The notes beneath the pieces are model-generated. The model saw nothing but the letters and a program-made list of their open reading frames with translations. It was not told the origin of the DNA and did no database searches. DNA of 64,000 nucleotides from an uncultured Odoribacter sp. (GTDB lineage: Bacteria > Bacteroidota > Bacteroidia > Bacteroidales > Marinifilaceae). Positions within the stretch are counted from its first letter, which is position 1, and each line of letters begins with the position of its first letter. Both the position numbers and the translations under genes were made by a program. The stretch covers positions 3,578 to 67,577 of the forward strand of contig CAJUQA010000019.1 in NCBI GenBank assembly GCA_910588375.1, written 5' to 3'. This document shows positions 26,558 to 34,121 of the stretch, piece after piece.

Positions 26558-27154
26558 TTATTTCAAAATTGTCAGATATTTAATGCTTATATAGCCATTC
26601 CGGCCATTAAAGCGAATTTGTGCAAAACCGTTGTTGATCCCATAAACATATACTATATCATTTCGTTTGATTGTTCCTAATTTCGTACCATTTCCGGATG
26701 GAGAAGATCTGACATTCAAAACATTTGCAGTGCATCGATATCGGCTTGCCTGTGGTGTGGCGTATTCCGTTCTTGTCTTTGCTGTTGAAGAACTTGATTT
26801 TGAATCAACCATATTATATATTATACATATGACAAGAAAACAGACTACACAAAGACCTATTATCCCCTTAATTCGATCTGTCCCTACATCTTCTCTACTA
26901 CTTATGACATTGCACTGTTCATCGTACTCAGTTATTGTTCCCGGTCCACCATTTTTAATAAGATCAATACACTGCCAGACGTAAATACCCGATCCGATGA
27001 TGACCCCTCCATACCAGCCGAAACTGAAACTACCACCGAATATCCATGTTATGACCCCGCCAATCAGACCAATTCCGACAGCACCTGCAGCTCCTTGCCA
27101 AAAACCTACGGCGGAAAGAATAACGATAATAATAAGAATGATAATAATGTTCAT
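26558..27154 (-). CDS. membrane protein with C-terminal bacterial SH3 domain
   Basis: The 198-residue protein has about two hydrophobic segments in the first 65 residues (including a Gly-rich stretch with SFSFGWYGG), another at about residues 95-112 (GIIGLCVVCFLVICIIYNM), then a Ser-rich linker and an SH3b domain (about 140-198: CTANVLNVRSSPSGNGTKLG, IVYVYGINNGFAQIRFNGRNGYI). Such domains often bind cell-wall or surface ligands. It is 11 bp downstream of the zinc-ribbon gene and 2 bp upstream of the next ORF, so it sits inside an operon. Confidence 0.75.
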   Translation of the reverse strand: MNIIIILIIIVILSAVGFWQGAAGAVGIGLIGGVITWIFGGSFSFGWYGGVIIGSGIYVWQCIDLIKNGGPGTITEYDEQCNVISSREDVGTDRIKGIIGLCVVCFLVICIIYNMVDSKSSSSTAKTRTEYATPQASRYRCTANVLNVRSSPSGNGTKLGTIKRNDIVYVYGINNGFAQIRFNGRNGYISIKYLTILK

Positions 27155-27165
27155 GACTTTCGATT

Positions 27166-27420
27166 TTAATCATATATCCAACCACATTCAGGACACTGTG
27201 GCACATAAACGCCATATTCATTTTGTTCTACACTTGTCATAGGTATTTTACATCTGTGGCATACAGGAGGATTATCATAAACTCCTAAATAATGGCAAGA
27301 AGAACACCACTGAACACTAAATCTGCCTGTTTTGCTATCAACGATACTTATTTGCTCCTTCAAAGAATGCTTGCCACAATATTTACATTCTCGTCCTAAG
27401 AATATGCTTAAAATTCCCAT
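27166..27420 (-). CDS. small tandem zinc-ribbon protein
   Basis: The 84-residue protein has four CxxC knuckles: CKYC, CSSC, CHRC and CPEC. They form two tandem treble-clef or rubredoxin-like zinc sites. No other domain is visible. It may be an adaptor or nucleic-acid binding protein. It lies between a small hydrophobic peptide gene and the SH3 membrane protein. A promoter-like sequence lies 45 bp upstream of its start. Confidence 0.75.
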   Translation of the reverse strand: MGILSIFLGRECKYCGKHSLKEQISIVDSKTGRFSVQWCSSCHYLGVYDNPPVCHRCKIPMTSVEQNEYGVYVPQCPECGWIYD

Positions 27421-27464
27421 AGTTCTGAATTTTAATAATTTGTTTGATGATATAGATAAATCTC

Positions 27465-27496
27465 GAAAAATAGAGTCTGCCCGACTTACTTGTCAA
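27465..27496 (-). promoter_or_regulatory. possible promoter TTGACA-18-TATTTTTC for the zinc-ribbon gene
   Basis: On the minus strand TTGACA (27491-27496) is followed after 18 bp by TATTTTTC (27465-27472), a 5-of-6 match at the fixed positions of TAnnTTTG. It could drive the zinc-ribbon, SH3 and MORN-like genes and possibly the RiPP genes. Confidence 0.35.
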
Positions 27497-27552
27497 ACAG
27501 ACTTCAGCGAAACATCAGTCGTTTTTATTAAACAAGGCTTTAATGCCCTTAC

Positions 27553-27672
27553 CTATAAATTGAAAATTCCGGAAATTGTCCAAACGCATAGTTTGAAAAG
27601 CATTTTGAAAATCCAGCCGAATAGTTCCACTATCCAGCCCAACATTGTTTCTATAATGTCTCCTTGTGCCAT
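27553..27672 (-). CDS. 39-residue hydrophobic peptide with duplicated 5' end
   Basis: The minus strand from the ATG at 27672 encodes 39 residues starting MAQGDIIETMLGWIVELFG and ending WTISGIFNL. It is strongly hydrophobic and amphipathic with four Trp. It starts 18 bp after the MORN gene stop. Its upstream 55 bp nearly duplicate the junction upstream of the MORN gene, and the start MAQGD parallels MTQGD there. After its stop codon the DNA still resembles the MORN gene's KGIKALFNKN coding segment, but in another frame. It is either a real small membrane-active peptide or a remnant of a duplicated gene with an inserted hydrophobic segment. Confidence 0.45.
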   Translation of the reverse strand: MAQGDIIETMLGWIVELFGWIFKMLFKLCVWTISGIFNL

Positions 27673-27690
27673 AATTTTGTATTTTATTAT

Positions 27691-28326
27691 TTATTCAACT
27701 TCTTTGGCATTTTCCCATAACCCCTCTCTTACCGTTCCATCGGCATATTTCATTATTCCGTATCCATGTGGTCCTTCGTCATTCCATCCTCCTTCATAGA
27801 CCTCACCATCTGGGAATGTGACTTTCCCTTTTCCTACGTGGTGTCCGTTTTCGTATTCCCCTTCTTCAATCAGTCCGTTAGCACGTTTACATATACCGTA
27901 TCCATGTTTTCCTTTGTCATTCCATCCTCCTTCATAAGCCTCGCCATTCGGGAATGTAATTTTCCCTTTTCCTACGCGGTGGCCGTTTTCGTATTGTCCT
28001 TCTTCAGTTAATCCATTAGTACATTTACATATACCGTATCCATGCATTCCTTTATCATTCCATTCTCCTTCATAGACATTGCCATCCGGCCATATAATTT
28101 TTCCTTTTCCTACGTGGTGATCATTTTCGTATTGTCCTTCTTCAATCAGTCCGTCAGCACGTTTATATACACCATATCCATGTTTTCCTTTGTCGTTCCA
28201 TCCACCTTCATAACTATCTCCATTGGGCAAACGGTGGACGACTTTTTTAATTTCTGTATCTTTATTGTTTTTATTAAACAAGGCTTTTATGCCCTTACTT
28301 AATAAATTGAAATCTCCTTGTGTCAT
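27691..28326 (-). CDS. MORN-repeat protein
   Basis: The 211-residue protein consists of a short N-terminal segment (MTQGDFNLLSKGIKALFNKN) followed by seven complete MORN-type repeats from about residue 36 to 200. They alternate YEGGWNDKGKHGYGV-like and EEGQYENGHHVGKGKI-like units, with an eighth partial repeat (REGLWEN). MORN repeats form extended beta-hairpin plates that bind lipids or proteins. No signal peptide is seen. The near-identical repeats suggest recent internal duplication. It lies 17 bp after the DUF6261 gene. Confidence 0.88.
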   Translation of the reverse strand: MTQGDFNLLSKGIKALFNKNNKDTEIKKVVHRLPNGDSYEGGWNDKGKHGYGVYKRADGLIEEGQYENDHHVGKGKIIWPDGNVYEGEWNDKGMHGYGICKCTNGLTEEGQYENGHRVGKGKITFPNGEAYEGGWNDKGKHGYGICKRANGLIEEGEYENGHHVGKGKVTFPDGEVYEGGWNDEGPHGYGIMKYADGTVREGLWENAKEVE

Positions 28327-28343
28327 AATTTTGTATTTATTAT

Positions 28344-29081
28344 TTATTCAACCTCTTTGTCATTTTTTTCGTCCTCTTTTTTGCGGGGACCGCGGCGGGC
28401 GACTTGGTCGCGGGCATAAGTGACGGCTTCATTGATTTTGGAGCAAAGGTTTGTGTAGTTTTCTGCTCCATAAACAATGGTATAGGCATTGATGAGCGTA
28501 GCCAAATTTTGGAACAATTCCTGCATCGCTTGGCGGGTTTGTTTTACTTGGCCGGAAAGTTTTGTTGAATTGTCGGTTTCGCGATTGATAAACAAGCGGT
28601 CGAATTCTGCGGCCGCGCTCTTAAGAATGGTCAGCCATTCGTCGAGATGCAACAGGGTGATGAGGGCTTTATTGCCGGTTGTTTCCAAGTCTCCCAATAG
28701 ATTTACCAGAACACCGGATTCTTCCAAATAAGGCAATCGGTCGATGGACTTACCGTATTTTTCGATTACGGATTGCAATTTCAAGGCCGCATCGGCTTTC
28801 TCTGTATCCGGATAAACGGTATAGGATTTGATGATATTAAGTAGAGAACGTAAGGCATTGTCGCGTTTCTTGTCGGCATCGCTCAATTTGGCGGATAATA
28901 TATTGCCTCGTTCGAGCACCAATACATCGTCGTATGTTTTCAGTTTTTCTTCAAATACTTTTGAAAAGTCGGCCAATTTGAGTTCTTCCAAATTTTCATT
29001 TTTTAAATAAATCAGCACGTTTGACATTACTTGGAAATGTTCCAAGTTGCGTAACATCGTTAAGTTGGTTGAAGTAATCAT
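28344..29081 (-). CDS. DUF6261-like helical protein
   Basis: The 245-residue all-helical protein begins ITSTNLTMLRNLEHFQVM and contains ITLLHLDEWLTILKSAAAEFDRLF. It resembles the Bacteroidetes-restricted DUF6261 family of unknown function as I recall it. A basic-acidic tail (RRGPRKKEDEKNDKEVE) ends the protein; the same KEVE-stop sequence ends the MORN protein downstream. It is the first gene of the minus-strand accessory series, with the inverted-repeat segment about 290 bp upstream. Confidence 0.7.
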   Translation of the reverse strand: MITSTNLTMLRNLEHFQVMSNVLIYLKNENLEELKLADFSKVFEEKLKTYDDVLVLERGNILSAKLSDADKKRDNALRSLLNIIKSYTVYPDTEKADAALKLQSVIEKYGKSIDRLPYLEESGVLVNLLGDLETTGNKALITLLHLDEWLTILKSAAAEFDRLFINRETDNSTKLSGQVKQTRQAMQELFQNLATLINAYTIVYGAENYTNLCSKINEAVTYARDQVARRGPRKKEDEKNDKEVE

Positions 29082-29368
29082 AATTTTATATTTAAAGTTA
29101 GTACTCTGTCATTGGAATGTTGACTCCTAAAATTGAAACATTTTGCGGCAGCTTATCAATTCGCTTGTTTGGGTCCATGTAATTTGCAGGGAGATATTTT
29201 TGCCTGTTTTTTCTTTCTTGCATTTTGCAGCAAGAAAAAAATGGCTTAAAATTTTATCCTGCAATTGGCTACACACTTTTTTCCGTTGTTTTCACATTGC
29301 TGCAATTTATTCCATGCACATTTTTTTCTTGTTCATTCGCAATCTATTGTTTGCTTCTTATTTGAGAC

Positions 29369-29389
29369 ACCTGCCTACTAAGCAGGTAT
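29369..29389 (+). repeat. inverted repeat, left copy (21 bp)
   Basis: The repeat reads ACCTGC, a 7-bp centre CTACTAA, GCAGGT, then AT. An exact inverted copy lies at 29642-29662. The 6-7-6 arm and spacer structure resembles a tyrosine-recombinase core site. Confidence 0.85.
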
Positions 29390-29641
29390 AATCTTAATCA
29401 TCCCTTAGGTTTTTATATATTTTTGCTTGTATATATTGAATATGATTTTATATTTTAAATCGCATAGTATAAGTATTTTAAAAAACAATAATTGTTTCAT
29501 TTGGTTATTTCTAAATTTCCTCTTATACTTGCAGACGTATTTATTTGTGCGGAAAATATTTGTTAAAAAAGCGATTTTTACATATTCAATTTATTTAATG
29601 CACTAATTAATAATTTGATTATTAATTTCTTATTGATAATA
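29390..29641. mobile_element. candidate invertible segment (252 bp)
   Basis: A very AT-rich segment between perfect inverted repeats. It contains TATTTTTG at 29418-29425 on the plus strand, a TAnnTTTG match that points away from the accessory operon in the present orientation. Inversion would turn it toward the DUF6261 gene. No recombinase gene lies in the window. It could also be a MITE or a pair of terminators. Confidence 0.4.
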
Positions 29642-29662
29642 ATACCTGCTTAGTAGGCAGGT
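29642..29662 (-). repeat. inverted repeat, right copy (21 bp)
   Basis: Exact reverse complement of 29369-29389. The asymmetric 7-bp centre is in the opposite orientation, which is the arrangement that yields inversion rather than excision. Confidence 0.85.
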
Positions 29663-29708
29663 ACCATTTCCAGATAATGGAAATCTCTAATTTTTTAGGT
29701 TATTATTA

Positions 29709-30818
29709 TTATTTTAAGGAATATTCGGGGAATCCGCACCCGAATTTCTCGGATAGATGACGTGCCATCCGGTCGGCTTGGGAGGCAAATTCGGTGATGT
29801 TTCTTTGGATGATAAATTCGCTGTCAGCCTGGATGTCTGTGAGGTGAATCCGGTAGGAAAGGAAGATTTGGTTTTCTTCCACGCCCAATTGATAGGGGGA
29901 GGAATCTGCTGTCCGGAGCAAGTAGTCGAGCAGGGGTTCAAAGTCTTTTTTGGGCAGCAGGTTGATGGGGGATGTGCAAATGAGAAATTGCTGCCGGAAG
30001 AGAAAGATACGGATTTCCGATTTGTTTTTATGGAAAGTCCAGCTTTCATGGCCAGTACGGGCTAATACCGGGAAAATGCCCATGTCCTGTATGGCTTTTT
30101 CACAATAGGCGGCGAGGTCCGAAAGTGGCGCTTCGTCAAAAAGATGGAAAGGGAGTTTGCTGCCGCACCGGGGGCAGTATTCTTCGTCTTCGGGGATGAT
30201 GGCTTCACAGCAGTTGCATTGCAGGTTTAGTTTTTGCCGGTTGGCGTGTCGGCTTTGCTCAAGGAGGGAATTTAAGAAGCGTACGGGGATGCCGAAGCCC
30301 ATATTGTCGGCATTGGTGAATTTGCTGCTGGTGATGGCGACTATTTCGCCCTGTGCGTTGAACATGGCTCCTCCGCTGTTGCCGGGATTGACGGCGGCAT
30401 CGGTCTGGATACGGTATTGTCCGTCGATAAACTGGAGGGGAGCAGATACCGTGCCTTCGGTGATGGTAAAAGGGATGCCAAAAGGGAATCCCGCTACATA
30501 GATTTTTTCTCCGGTCTGTGCTTCTCGGGAGGTGAGTTGGAGGGCGGGCAGAGAGGAAAAGTCGCGCTCAGTCCGTAACAGGGCGATGTCCTGATTGGGG
30601 TTGGTCAGTAGGACGTGCGCCAGGTAGCGTTTGCGGGAGTGGTCTTCTATCGCCACTTGCCGGAAACCTTCGACAACGTGGTGGTTGGTAACGAACAGAT
30701 CGTATTTTTTCAGATAAAAGCAACTACCTGAACCTCGGGCTTGTGTGACTTTGAAAATACATTGGAATAGGTGCTTCCGCAGGTGTATCGTGTCGTTTGA
30801 ATGGCGTGTTTTGTTCAT
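29709..30818 (-). CDS. cytoplasmic trypsin-like serine protease with zinc ribbon and C-terminal YbjN-like domain
   Basis: The 369-residue protein has a DegP-type protease domain (about residues 20-195) with the triad His in VTNHHVVEG, Asp in NPNQDIALL and Ser in NPGNSGGAMF. A zinc ribbon follows (CNCC then CPRCG, about 202-222), and then a 140-residue domain resembling YbjN/secretion-chaperone folds. No signal peptide or PDZ domain is visible, so it probably acts in the cytoplasm. It follows a gene for a related larger protein after 19 bp, so the two likely work together. Confidence 0.82.
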   Translation of the reverse strand: MNKTRHSNDTIHLRKHLFQCIFKVTQARGSGSCFYLKKYDLFVTNHHVVEGFRQVAIEDHSRKRYLAHVLLTNPNQDIALLRTERDFSSLPALQLTSREAQTGEKIYVAGFPFGIPFTITEGTVSAPLQFIDGQYRIQTDAAVNPGNSGGAMFNAQGEIVAITSSKFTNADNMGFGIPVRFLNSLLEQSRHANRQKLNLQCNCCEAIIPEDEEYCPRCGSKLPFHLFDEAPLSDLAAYCEKAIQDMGIFPVLARTGHESWTFHKNKSEIRIFLFRQQFLICTSPINLLPKKDFEPLLDYLLRTADSSPYQLGVEENQIFLSYRIHLTDIQADSEFIIQRNITEFASQADRMARHLSEKFGCGFPEYSLK

Positions 30819-30837
30819 ATGTATGGGATTTTATCGG

Positions 30838-31980
30838 TTATGCTGCAATTATGGGGTCTGTCTGTGTCGTTTTTTTCGGATTTTCCAGGAGCAGTTCCAA
30901 GGCCTCTAAGAGAATGGAGGCAGTAGTTTCCCAGGATTGTCCGGAACTTTCCTGCAAAGCTGTTTTCAGCAGGCTGTCGGTTTCTTCCGGCAGGTAATAT
31001 TTGTAGTAGCTTGCATAGAATCGGTGCATGACCTCCAAACATAATTGCCTGTATTCTCCGGCTTCAAACCGGGCTGTTGCCTGTCTATGACATTCCCGGT
31101 ATCTTTCACGAATATCGGAGGTGTATGCGTATTGTTTTTCGGGAATAAAGGTTTCGATGTGGTAGAGGCTGTCAGCAATTTCCCGCATAGGGGCGTTCAG
31201 CAATTCTTTGACGGTTTGCCGTCCGTCCGCAACGATGAGGGACAGGGGGAGGTCTCTGTCCAAGTTGCGTATGGCTTTTTTTATTTTATGACGCAGTTCT
31301 CCTTGAGGGTGTGCCACATAGATGATTTTCATCAGGGTGATGGCAAGAATGTGGCGCATTTCCTGAAACTTGCGTGAGGTTTCGAAATATCGTAGTTGGT
31401 CGAGACACTCCCGGGTGCTTTCTTGGATGACGTCGTAGATATAGGCGCTGTCCTCGGCGGAATAGGGGATGAAGTGAGGGGATATGATTCTTTGGGCATG
31501 GAATTGCTTTTGGAATTCATAGTCGTAGCGGCTGCCCACTAAGCATATTTCTTCCAGGATTTGATAGACTTTGCGGGGATGGCTGAAAGCAAGAGGGCAG
31601 TGGTAGACGAAATGGAGCCGGTTATCCTCCAGGCAGAGCCTGGCTAAATCCAGGTCGTTGAAGTTCAGAATGGCTGCCTGCCGCATGAGGGGTAGCCGGT
31701 TTCTGTCCGGAAGCTCCAGAAACGGAGCATGGATGTGTAGCATTTCACCGTCCCATCGGATATAAATGGTGACGGGACCGTGGTGTATGGTAAATTCGTT
31801 CGGGGCTTCCGGAACTTGCCTGTTTCTCAGGTTTTTGTCGATGGAATCCAGCAAAGCGCACAAAGCTTCTTGATATTGCCCGTTTTCAAAAGCTTCAATA
31901 CTTACGTCCGGAGCACTGGCGGGTATTTTCCTCGCGTTGCAGGGCAAAGGACAGGGATGAAATGTAAATGTCTGCTTCAT
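30838..31980 (-). CDS. hypothetical protein, operon partner of the serine protease
   Basis: The 380-residue protein is not assigned to a family. The N-terminal half (IDVSIEAFENGQYQEALCALL-like start at about residue 25, then FTIHHGPVTIYIRWDGEMLHIHAPFLELP) has the alternating pattern of the YbjN/chaperone-like fold also seen at the end of the downstream protease. The C-terminal half is helical. No signal peptide or membrane segment. The arrangement suggests a substrate- or partner-binding protein for the protease. Confidence 0.65.
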   Translation of the reverse strand: MKQTFTFHPCPLPCNARKIPASAPDVSIEAFENGQYQEALCALLDSIDKNLRNRQVPEAPNEFTIHHGPVTIYIRWDGEMLHIHAPFLELPDRNRLPLMRQAAILNFNDLDLARLCLEDNRLHFVYHCPLAFSHPRKVYQILEEICLVGSRYDYEFQKQFHAQRIISPHFIPYSAEDSAYIYDVIQESTRECLDQLRYFETSRKFQEMRHILAITLMKIIYVAHPQGELRHKIKKAIRNLDRDLPLSLIVADGRQTVKELLNAPMREIADSLYHIETFIPEKQYAYTSDIRERYRECHRQATARFEAGEYRQLCLEVMHRFYASYYKYYLPEETDSLLKTALQESSGQSWETTASILLEALELLLENPKKTTQTDPIIAA

Positions 31981-32178
31981 GGAATAAAACGGTTATTTAG
32001 ATTTATAGTTCGATTGTTTGGCACGCTTGCAAAGATAAAAGAGGAGTGGGGCTTGTGCAAGATGTAGTTGTCGTATTTATATATTTTTATGTTAATGTCT
32101 GATGTTTTAGGAGAGGTTAAATTTTCTTATTCCGGACAATTTTGCCAACTTGCGGCGTTCAATAAGAGAAAAGAAGAT

Positions 32179-33228
32179 ATGATTGCGGAAATTCGTATGG
32201 CGGGACATCAGTTGGCAGAGCCGCAGTTTGATAATCCGGCGGATTTGGTCGGTTGGATGGGAGCCGTGCAGGCCCAGGATTATGATATGGCCAAATGGGC
32301 GGTGGGGGTGAGATTGAAAAGGGCTGCGCTCAGTCGGGTGAACGAGGCTTTGACGACGGGGGAGATTGTCCGTACGCATGTGATGCGCCCGACGTGGCAT
32401 TTTGTGGCGGGGAAGGATGTGCGTTGGATGCGGAAACTGACCGGCATGCGGATAAGGAAAGCGGTGGATTCCTGGGTGAAAAGCAGAGGCTTGGATATTT
32501 CGGAAGCGCAATATACGCGGTGTAATGATTTGTTGGGAAAAATGCTTTCCGGAAGGCGGTGTCTTACCCGTGAGGAGATTGAGACGGAAATGGGGCAGGC
32601 GGGTGTTCCTGTTGCCGATGAGCGTGTGAGACGTTATATTCTTCGGGCGGAGGTGGAGGGGATCGTGTGTAGTGGGGCGGATAGAGAGGGGAAGCCGACG
32701 TATGCTTTGTTGGATGAGCAGGTGGCTCCGGTACCGGGACTTGTGAAAGAGGAGGCTTTGGCGAAGCTCGCGGAGTGTTATTTCCGCAGTCATTCGCCGG
32801 CAACATTGGCTGATTTTGTGTGGTGGTCGGGGTTGACGGTGAAGGAGGCCAAGGAAGCCGTGGGATTGATTTCGGGACAGTTGCAGAGGGAATGTTTTGA
32901 CTCCCGGGAGTTCTTGATTTATCTTTTTGCTCATGAAGCGGGGAAAAAGCCGGTGGTGCATTTTCTTCCGCCGTATGATGAGTATCTCATCAGCTATAAG
33001 GAAAGAACAACGGTTATAGCTGCGGAGCATTGCCCGAAAGCTTTTAATAGGTGGGGTATATTTTATCCCGTATTGCTTTCGCAGGGATGGATTGTCGGGA
33101 ATTGGAAGAAAACATTTCGTCAGTCGGAGGTGTTGTTGTCTGTTTCTGTTTTTAATTCATCTTGTATTATATCGGAAGATGCCCTTCGGAAAGCGGAAAG
33201 ACGGTTCCGGGATTTTTGGAAGAATTAA
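32179..33228 (+). CDS. AlkZ/YcaQ-like winged-helix DNA glycosylase family protein (HTH_42)
   Basis: 349 residues from the ATG at 32179; the earlier TTG at 32068 adds a poorly conserved extension. The family removes alkylated or crosslinked bases. The motif VGWMGAVQAQDYDMAKWA contains the QxQ signature used in catalysis in AlkZ. Other conserved parts are RTHVMRPTWHFV, LTREEIETEM, FVWWSGLT and a C-terminal FLPPYDEYLISYKER. It stands alone and is divergent from the protease pair. Substrate is inferred from the family only. Confidence 0.82.
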   Translation: MIAEIRMAGHQLAEPQFDNPADLVGWMGAVQAQDYDMAKWAVGVRLKRAALSRVNEALTTGEIVRTHVMRPTWHFVAGKDVRWMRKLTGMRIRKAVDSWVKSRGLDISEAQYTRCNDLLGKMLSGRRCLTREEIETEMGQAGVPVADERVRRYILRAEVEGIVCSGADREGKPTYALLDEQVAPVPGLVKEEALAKLAECYFRSHSPATLADFVWWSGLTVKEAKEAVGLISGQLQRECFDSREFLIYLFAHEAGKKPVVHFLPPYDEYLISYKERTTVIAAEHCPKAFNRWGIFYPVLLSQGWIVGNWKKTFRQSEVLLSVSVFNSSCIISEDALRKAERRFRDFWKN

Positions 33229-33308
33229 TATTGGTGGGAGCGAAAAGAGGTGATGTTCGAGGTTTTTGTTGCAGAAATGAGTTTTTTATTAGTAGATAAC
33301 AGAAATAT

Positions 33309-34121
33309 ATGGAGCTTATTTTTTTAGGAACGGGAAATGCGATGGTGACCCGTTGTTATAATACCTGTTTCGTTTTTCAGCAGGGGGAAGAGTGTTTTTT
33401 GGTGGATGCCGGAGGCGGTAACGGGATATTCAATCAGTTGGAAAGGGCAGGTGTCGCCTTTACTTCGATTCGCCACATGTTTGTCACCCATGCCCATACG
33501 GATCATATCCTGGGAGTTATCTGGGTGATTCGGAAAATGGCCACGCTCATGTCAAAAGGGAAATATACGGATGATTTTGTGGTGTATGGCCATGAGGAAG
33601 TGGTGGATGCATTGACAATATTCTGCCGTTTGACCTTGCCGGCAAAGATTGTGAAGTATATCGGGGAGCGTATCGTGTTTCAGAAAGTGGGAGAGGGTGA
33701 CCGGGCGGAAGTGCTCGGCATGGGATTGCACTTTTTTGATATAGCTTCCACCAAGATGAAACAGTTCGGGTTTCGGGCGGAGTTGCCCAATGGAGAGGTG
33801 CTTGCTTGTCTGGGAGATGAACCCTATAATGAAGTGTGCAGGGAATATGTTCAGGGAGCGGATTGGTTATTGTGTGAAGCTTTTTGTCTGTATCGGGACC
33901 GCGATATTTTTTCTCCTTACGAAAAGCATCACAGCACCGCCCGTGATGCCGGCCGTCTGGCGGAGAGTCTGGCTGTGAAGAATCTGGTTTTGTATCATAC
34001 GGAGGATAAGACTTTGGAGAGCCGGAAGGTGTGTTATACGGAGGAGGCCGCAGCGGAATTTTCCGGAAAGGTGTATGTCCCGGACGACTTGGAACGGATT
34101 GAGTTGGTTAAGGATTTGTAA
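33309..34121 (+). CDS. MBL-fold metallohydrolase (RNase Z-like)
   Basis: The 270-residue protein has the metallo-beta-lactamase core: ELIFLGTGNAMVTRCYNTC at the start, FLVDAGGG, and the metal-binding VTHAHTDHILG. CLGDEPYNEVC and a late His (EKHHSTARDAGRLAE, then LVLYHTEDKT) follow. It resembles RNase Z and arylsulfatase-like members, but the substrate cannot be read from the sequence. It overlaps the end of the convergent SDR gene by 14 bp. Confidence 0.85.
   Translation: MELIFLGTGNAMVTRCYNTCFVFQQGEECFLVDAGGGNGIFNQLERAGVAFTSIRHMFVTHAHTDHILGVIWVIRKMATLMSKGKYTDDFVVYGHEEVVDALTIFCRLTLPAKIVKYIGERIVFQKVGEGDRAEVLGMGLHFFDIASTKMKQFGFRAELPNGEVLACLGDEPYNEVCREYVQGADWLLCEAFCLYRDRDIFSPYEKHHSTARDAGRLAESLAVKNLVLYHTEDKTLESRKVCYTEEAAAEFSGKVYVPDDLERIELVKDL

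Larger units (their letters stand above)
29082..29708. other. 627-bp AT-rich intergenic region with inverted repeats
   Basis: No convincing gene. The part next to the DUF6261 gene (29082-29368) contains repeated TTGCAG-like words and would be its leader. The part from 29369 to 29662 is bounded by perfect 21-bp inverted repeats. A plus-strand reading frame at 29143-29391 has low-complexity Phe/Leu composition and is not credible. Confidence 0.6.

Noticed and set aside
27553..27672. Similarity of the 39-residue peptide to staphylococcal delta-hemolysin (MAQDII start)
   Set aside because: The match is limited to the first few residues; the remaining sequence differs and the shared start is explained by local duplication.
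29143..29391. 82-codon plus-strand ORF
   Set aside because: Low-complexity Phe/Leu/His composition, ends inside the inverted repeat and has no neighbours on that strand.
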